Source of the DNA: Anadara kagoshimensis
Lineage: Eukaryota; Mollusca; Bivalvia; Arcoida; Arcidae
NCBI GenBank assembly: GCA_021292105.1
Contig: CM037872.1
Coordinates: forward strand, 14,038,791 to 14,102,790
Direction of reading: 5' to 3'
Length of the DNA stretch: 64,000 nucleotides
Shown: one piece after another, positions 58,548 to 64,000 of the stretch
Layout of the letters: each line of letters starts with the position of its first letter
Position numbering within the stretch: the stretch's first letter is position 1
The notes under the pieces: model-generated
What the model was told of the DNA's origin: nothing
Seen by the model: only the letters and a program-made list of their open reading frames with translations
Databases searched by the model: none
Position numbers and translations under genes: made by a program

Positions 58548-58979
58548 GTGTGTGTGTGTGATATAAAGATACTGTAATACACCATATAACCTTACCAAAG
58601 ATAAACGTTTTGATGTTGCATTAACAATAACATTGTAAAATCGGTTTGTACTTTAACTATTTTATATAATGTTGACAATAACCGCCTGAACCAATGCATC
58701 AAGTATATAAAGATGCAGGATGCAGCTATAGAGATGAACGAGAAATCAAAACCATTGAGCTTTAAAACAAGTATAGGTAAACAACAATGACCTGTCCGCT
58801 TGACCTTTCATTGGAAATTCAGGAAGACCCACTCAATACATAGGTTGTGTTAGGATTCCGAAGGTAATACATATGTACATTGTCCATGATTAGTGTTCAC
58901 ATCATATAGACGAAATATACATAATTAATTCCTATGTATGTCCATAATGCAGGTCAATTCTGTTTGCCTATACATTTTA
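56641..58979. other. intergenic, no gene recognised
   Basis: AT-rich DNA with (TC)n(TG)n at 58,499-58,560. I saw no exon, RNA gene or clear mobile element in the rest. Confidence 0.5.
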
Positions 58980-59021
58980 GCTCACCTGGCCAAAGGCCAT
59001 GTGAGCTTATGGCATGGCGAG

Positions 59022-59072
<51 letters not shown>

Positions 59073-61375
59073 TCAGTAAACTTTAATCTTCTTCTCCGAA
59101 ACTACTGGGCCAAATGAAACTAAATTTGCCATGGAAGGTCCTTGACAGAGTCTAACTATAGTTTGTTCAAATTATGACGATCGAATATCCAAGATGGCCG
59201 CTGTTACTAAAAATAGACAAAACCTAAAAAAAATCTTCTTCTCTTGAACCACTCATTGGAGGCAAAAACTGATGTGATATTTGGATTCTACATAGTCTTA
59301 ACCTTTAAGTTTGTTCATTTCATGAAATTTGGTTTAAAAATAGGTTACGCGTTTTTGCGTTTAAATTTGCAAAAATCGTAAAATATTTTTAAATTGTTAT
59401 AACTTGACTATATGACCAGATAATGACATGGGGTTTTCAGTTTTGACATATTCTTGTAATTACCTTCAAAACGGTGTCAAGGTCAATTATGCAGGTCATG
59501 ACCTAATTTTTTACCTTTCTAATATTATTTATTATCTCGAAAACTATAAACTTTTTATATAGGCATGTATATTAGAATATTGTTGGTATTGATGTAATGA
59601 TTATTTTGATATATAGATTCAGGTCATTGTTGCAAAGGTCAAGGTCACAGATGCGAAAGAAAACTGAAATGGTTCATTATCTTGAAAACCATTAACTTTT
59701 TGTATAGGCATGTATTTTAGAATGTTGTAGGTATAGATACAACGATCATTTTGATGTATAGAAAAAGGTCATGGGTCCAAAGGTCAAGTCACAGTAGCAA
59801 AACAATACCAAAAAGGTTAATTATCTTGAAAACTATAAACTTTTTGTATAGGCATGTATATTGGAATGTTGTTGGTTTTGATGTAACGATCATTTTGATA
59901 TATAGATTAAGGTCATTGGTTCAAAGGTCAAGGTCACAGATGCGTAAGAATACTGAAATGGTTAATTATCTTGTAAACTTTGAACTTTTTGTATAAGCAT
60001 GTATATTAGAATGTTGTAGATATTGATAAAACGATCATTTTGATGTATAGAAAAAGGTCATGGGTCCAAAGGTCAAGGTCACAGTAGCAAAACAATACCA
60101 AAATCGTTAATTATCTTGAAAACTATAAACTTTTTGTATAGACATGTATATTGGAATGTGTTGGTTTTGATGTAACGATCATTTTGATATATAGATTAAG
60201 GTCATTGGTTCAAAGGTCAAGGTCACAGATGCGTAAGAATACTGAAATGGTTAATTATCTTGTAAACTTTGAACTTTTTGTATAAGCATGTATATTAGAA
60301 TGTTGTAGTATTGATACAACGATCATTTTGATGTATAGAAAAAGGTCATGGGTCCAAAGGTCAAGGTCACAGTAGCAAAACAATACCAAAATCGTTAATT
60401 ATCTTGAAAACTATAAACTTTTTGTATAGACATGTATATTGGAATGTTGTTGGTTTTGATGTAACGATCATTTTGATATATAAATTTAGGTCATTGGTTT
60501 AAAGGTCAAGGTCACAGATGCGAAAGAAAACTGAAATGGTTCATTATCTTGAAAACCATTAACTTTTTGTATAGGCATGTATATTTGAATGTTGTAGGTA
60601 TTGATACAACGATCATTTTGATGTATAGAAAAAGGTCATGGGTCCAAAGGTCAAGGTCACAGTAGCAAATCAATACCAAAATCGTTAATTATCTTGAAAA
60701 CTATAAACTTTTTGTATAGGCATGTATATTGGAATGTTCTTAGTTTTGATGTAACAATCATTTTGATATATAGATTTAGGTCATTGGTTTAAAGGTCAAG
60801 GTCACAGATGCGAAAGAATACTGAAATGGTTCATTATCTTGAAAACTATTAACTTTTTGTATAGGCATGTATATTAGAATGTTGTAGGTATTGATACAAC
60901 GATCATTTTGATGTATAGAAAAAGGTCATGGATCCAAAGGTCAAGGTCACATTAGCAAAACAATACCAAAATCGTTAATTATCTCGAAAACTATAAACTT
61001 TTTATATAGACATTTATATTAGAATATTGTAGGTATTAATACAACGATCTTGTTGATGTATAGAAAAAGGTCATGGGTCCAAAGGTCAAGGTCACGGTTG
61101 CAAAACAATACCAAAAAGATTCATTATCTCGAAAACTATGAACTTTTTGTATAGGCATGTATACTAGAATATTGTTGGTATTGATGCAATCATCATTTTG
61201 ATATATAGATTATGGTCATTGGTTCGAAGGTCAAGGTCACAGATGCGAGTAGCAAGTTTCATAAATATCTAAATATCCACATCAGAGTTATTGCTCCTTA
61301 AATGTAGTATTTATTGTGTTTTTGTGCTGTTAACGGCCCAGGTGAGCGGTACAGGCCCTATTGGGCCTCTTGTTA
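58978..61375 (+). mobile_element. Helentron/pearl-like non-autonomous element with satellite core
   Basis: Left end TTAGCTCACCTGGCCAAAGG, a near-perfect hairpin (AGCTCAC...GTGAGCT), then (CGTG)n at 59,025-59,073. Right end CCAGGTGAGCGGTACAGG with the hairpin AGGCCC-TATT-GGGCCT followed by CTTGTTATT. Between lies an array from about 59,450 to 61,260 of ~145-bp monomers in alternating A and B variants (period ~290 bp). No ORF. The layout of structured ends plus tandem core fits pearl/Helentron-type elements of bivalves; this is inference from structure. Confidence 0.7.
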
Positions 61376-61689
61376 TTATTTGTTACAGTTTACAATTGGA
61401 CTTTCAGCTACATTTACATTCGCTAAATATATTATTTGCATTTTTCATGTTAATGATATAATTGTATTTATTCGATATTTGTAGTTAATAAAAATATTTT
61501 TAAAACAAGAGTAAAGTGTCAATATAACACATATGCCCCTGCTTCATTTATTAGAGATTGATTGAATTGGGTTTACTCTCCCACTCAATTGCTTAAAAAT
61601 TTTATGGTCCCGTGATCTTGACGACCTCGATTTGGTACATGACACATCCTCTTTCCATACTGTATATCTCTGATACCTCTTTTTATGTA

Positions 61690-61995
61690 AAAACCACTGT
61701 ATTAACTCAGTGGGTAGAGTACTCTTATCGTAAATTGGAAATTATGGGCTCAATCCCCGGCCGGGTCTGACCCAAGACTTGAAAGTGGGTAGTGACTATT
61801 CTTTCGCCAAGTACTCGGCATTTCAGAATGAAAGTCAGACTTCTTGAAGGTGTGAACTGAAAATAAACGAGGTCCCGTGTAAAGGTAAGCTTGGCGCGAT
61901 AAAGAACCATTCTGTATAATGCCATTAGCCCGACGCACATGTTTTGCCTATAGCTGGCGACCTCTCGATATAAGTGAAATTTTCTTGACTGGCAT
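61690..61995 (+). mobile_element. SINE S1, diverged
   Basis: Head TATTAACTCAGTGGGTAGAG, B-box-like GGGCTCAATCCCC, body CTTTCGCCAAGTACTCGGCA and tail ATATAAGTGAAATTTTCTTG. Confidence 0.75.
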
Positions 61996-62742
61996 CGGTT
62001 TCACAATCATTCCTAAGCTTGATTTACCTTCTCTTAAATTTAGGAAATTTTGGTAATCTCTTTTTGGAACTACTGATGAATATTATTTACAAAAACTAAT
62101 GCAAAGGTTTAAATCTAGAAGTGATCTTAAAGCTGACACCTTAAATGCATGAATATCTTGAAAATTAATAAAATTATAAAGATTTGTAGTTTTGCAAAAT
62201 TTAAGTTAAGGAAAATCACTACAGCTTTATTATCGGCAGCTCCAAGCTTCGACTCCTTTCCGTTAGCCCAGTCTTAAACTTTCGATTTGTCTGTCTCGCA
62301 CATATGTTTCGGAGCTCAACTGCACACAGGCACAAGAAATTCGTGAAGGAATACGCTATGACATTAACAAATGAATGGTCAGGTGTTGGCAGATGTGTGA
62401 ATATTTTGGTAACTGCTAGGGTTTTGATCAATCAAACATTTCAAATGAATGGATGACAACGTCGTAAAATCATTTTGACACTGGGAACATGCAGATGCCA
62501 TGACAACCCGATATTAGAATAATTAAATAAATAAATAATATCTGGAGATGCCATTATTTAATAATTTATTTATTGCGTATTGAATTGAATATTTTGAGAT
62601 GTAACTAATAAGAAAAACTGTCTGGTTTGAAAATGAAAGTCTGCAGAAGAATTCATCTTCTCATTCCAATTAAAGGCGCAAGTTTACAATCCAGATGCAT
62701 TTTGATGGCCGTACACTACCATCACGTTTGGTAGAAAATAGT
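61996..62742. other. intergenic, M1 MITE fragment, otherwise nothing seen
   Basis: 62,219-62,300 resembles the right part of an M1 MITE. No gene recognised. Confidence 0.45.
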
Positions 62743-63230
62743 TCAGCTTGCCCCATGTGTCCTCTCTAATATTGTATCTATATCTGTCCTTAATGCATGT
62801 GTAGTCACCATAGCAGCCACTGTAAATATGTCTTCGCCTTTGCTCAAAATAGTAAATACATAATTTTTATTGGATGTGAAGAAAGGAGATGAGACGTCCT
62901 GGTTTTTTGGATTAAATCGGATGAAATGTCCTTGTGCTGAAACGATATACAATGTATAATATAGTTATTCTATACAACAACTTTAGAACAACAGCACTCA
63001 ACAGGAAGATGTCCAACGACCTTGACCTCTCCAGTTTTTGGGAGTAACATCTGGATGTAAAAACACATCCCTTGTCCCCAAGAACACCTCCAAATATATG
63101 GACACAGTTATCATAAACTACACACCCCGCGGATACGACACTGTGAATTAAATGTCCAAAAATCCTACAGTCCTTTTGCTCTCCGAAAATAACAACTGAA
63201 TGGTTATTGTGGTAACCGAATTCCTAAATG
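62743..63230 (-). pseudogene. kelch-like gene fragment, frameshifted
   Basis: Reading down the minus strand: NNHSVVIFGEQKDCRIFGHL, then VVYDNCVHIFGGVLGDKGCV, a kelch-blade pattern. The frame then breaks near 63,050: the continuing blade (PKTGEVKVVGHLPVEC) is one base out. After about 40 bp a second open stretch has YIVSAQGHFIRFNPKNQ and VFTILSKGEDIFTVAAMV, ending in TGA at about 62,743. No BTB domain upstream. Likely a decayed copy of a kelch-repeat gene; the family call rests on two short motifs. Confidence 0.45.
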
Positions 63231-63740
63231 GATAATATGATACTTCCGGTTATATCCTTGAAACCAGAATATAACCATGTAGGATATGATTGATATGAAG
63301 AAATAAATAGGGCTATACATCTAAAACGTAATCTTTACGACCAAGTATGTTCATGGGAAAACGATACAAATACCGACAAGAAGGGTGGATGAAGATATTA
63401 CACGATATCATCATATCAGAACAAAGAAACCCTTATGTTCCTTTAAACTATGCTCGCTTTCTTTTTACCACAGATGTATTTATTTATTTATTTTTTTTTG
63501 ACATTTATGATTAATTTTGTTTGTTGAGCTTGCAGAACATAACTGCAACAGAAAGATAAGAGTTATGCCATATTCTGATGTTTCACCTCCCCACCCCAGC
63601 CAACACACATACACGGCGAATTTGTATTCTACAGACATTGATACTCATTTCAAAATCTAAAGGTCCAAATAAATTCTGACACCAAGAGTAACTCAGTTAT
63701 GTTGATTTAAATCATTAATTAAGATTAAGACGTAAATTGC
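63231..63740. other. intergenic, no feature recognised
   Basis: AT-rich, with short (TTTA)n at about 63,478-63,500. Probably the upstream region of the gene that starts at 63,861. Confidence 0.5.
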
Positions 63741-63741
63741 C

Positions 63742-63756
63742 TATGTATATAAATTA
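63742..63756 (+). promoter_or_regulatory. possible TATA box for the 63,861 gene
   Basis: ATGTATATAAATTACTG lies about 110 bp before the ATG at 63,861, which leaves room for a short 5' leader. Such motifs are common in AT-rich DNA. Confidence 0.35.
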
Positions 63757-63860
63757 CTGACTAACATTCTGATTCTCTATTTGAATCAAAACAGCATTGG
63801 TAATAGTTAGATGTACGTAAACCAATTCATTAGTAAAAAGTCTCTAAAACAACGGGTAAA

Positions 63861-63987
63861 ATGCGTGTCATATGTATAGTTACAACATCATTTCTGATGA
63901 CCTTATGTTCCTTTAATGCTAGTCCTACAGACCAGGATCAACAAAGACGAAATGTAGACATAATCGGAAGTGACTTAAGAGCAATGG
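63861..63987 (+). CDS. first exon of a secreted-protein gene, cut by the window edge
   Basis: ATG at 63,861 opens MRVICIVTTSFLMTLCSFNA, a good signal peptide with likely cleavage near residues 20-22, followed by the polar SPTDQDQQRRNVDIIGSDLR. The exon ends AATGG|GTATGT in phase 1. The QRR just after the cleavage site could be a prohormone-type processing site. The rest lies beyond the window, so the product cannot be named. Confidence 0.6.
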
Positions 63988-64000
63988 GTATGTTATATAT

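Overview
The window looks like AT-rich, repeat-laden nuclear DNA of a marine mollusc, most likely a bivalve. The evidence is animal split genes with GT-AG introns, a metazoan full-length ABC transporter, a three-Ig-domain membrane receptor, many tRNA-derived SINEs and MITEs, and a tandem-core element that starts AGCTCACCTGG, a type common in bivalve genomes. The organism is an inference; no gene names the species.

Layout. (1) Positions 1-21,509, minus strand: an ABCB1/P-glycoprotein-like multidrug exporter. I trace 22 exons with continuous reading phase, from a start ATG at 21,509 to the window edge. They cover a charged N-terminus, the first membrane domain, all of the first nucleotide-binding domain (A-loop Tyr, Walker A, Q-loop, LSGGQ, Walker B, H-loop), the linker and most of the second membrane domain; the second nucleotide-binding domain lies off the left edge. 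Two introns use GC donors, one exon is 22 nt, and one exon start has been copied twice into the preceding intron. (2) 21.5-44.6 kb: no intact host gene seen. It holds nested MITEs, two large SINE families, a modular composite repeat (three long copies, two forming a recent ~2.1-kb duplication 3.7 kb apart), a dead non-LTR reverse transcriptase, and fragments resembling a NADAR/YbiA-type ORF. (3) 44,647-54,490, minus strand: a complete ten-exon type I membrane receptor of 509 aa, with signal peptide, three Ig domains, one transmembrane helix and a Tyr-rich tail with an ITIM-like SPYLDI. Reading through one donor gives a different tail of 45 aa with its own ITIM-like motif (IQYRPV). The 5' splice site of the second Ig exon sits in a 39-bp minisatellite that repeats the donor 15 times. 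Two large fold-back elements occupy one intron. (4) 54.5-63.7 kb: repeats, including a Helentron/pearl-like element with a dimeric ~145-bp satellite core rich in TCAAGGTCA, and a broken kelch-like fragment. (5) 63,861 to the right edge, plus strand: the first exon of a secreted-protein gene.

The transporter and the receptor share a strand but are about 23 kb apart, and nothing suggests they work together. The most novel material is in the Ig receptor locus: two predicted inhibitory tails and a splice-donor minisatellite whose downstream donors could yield a truncated, soluble form. All exon boundaries were read by eye from splice signals, phase and family conservation.
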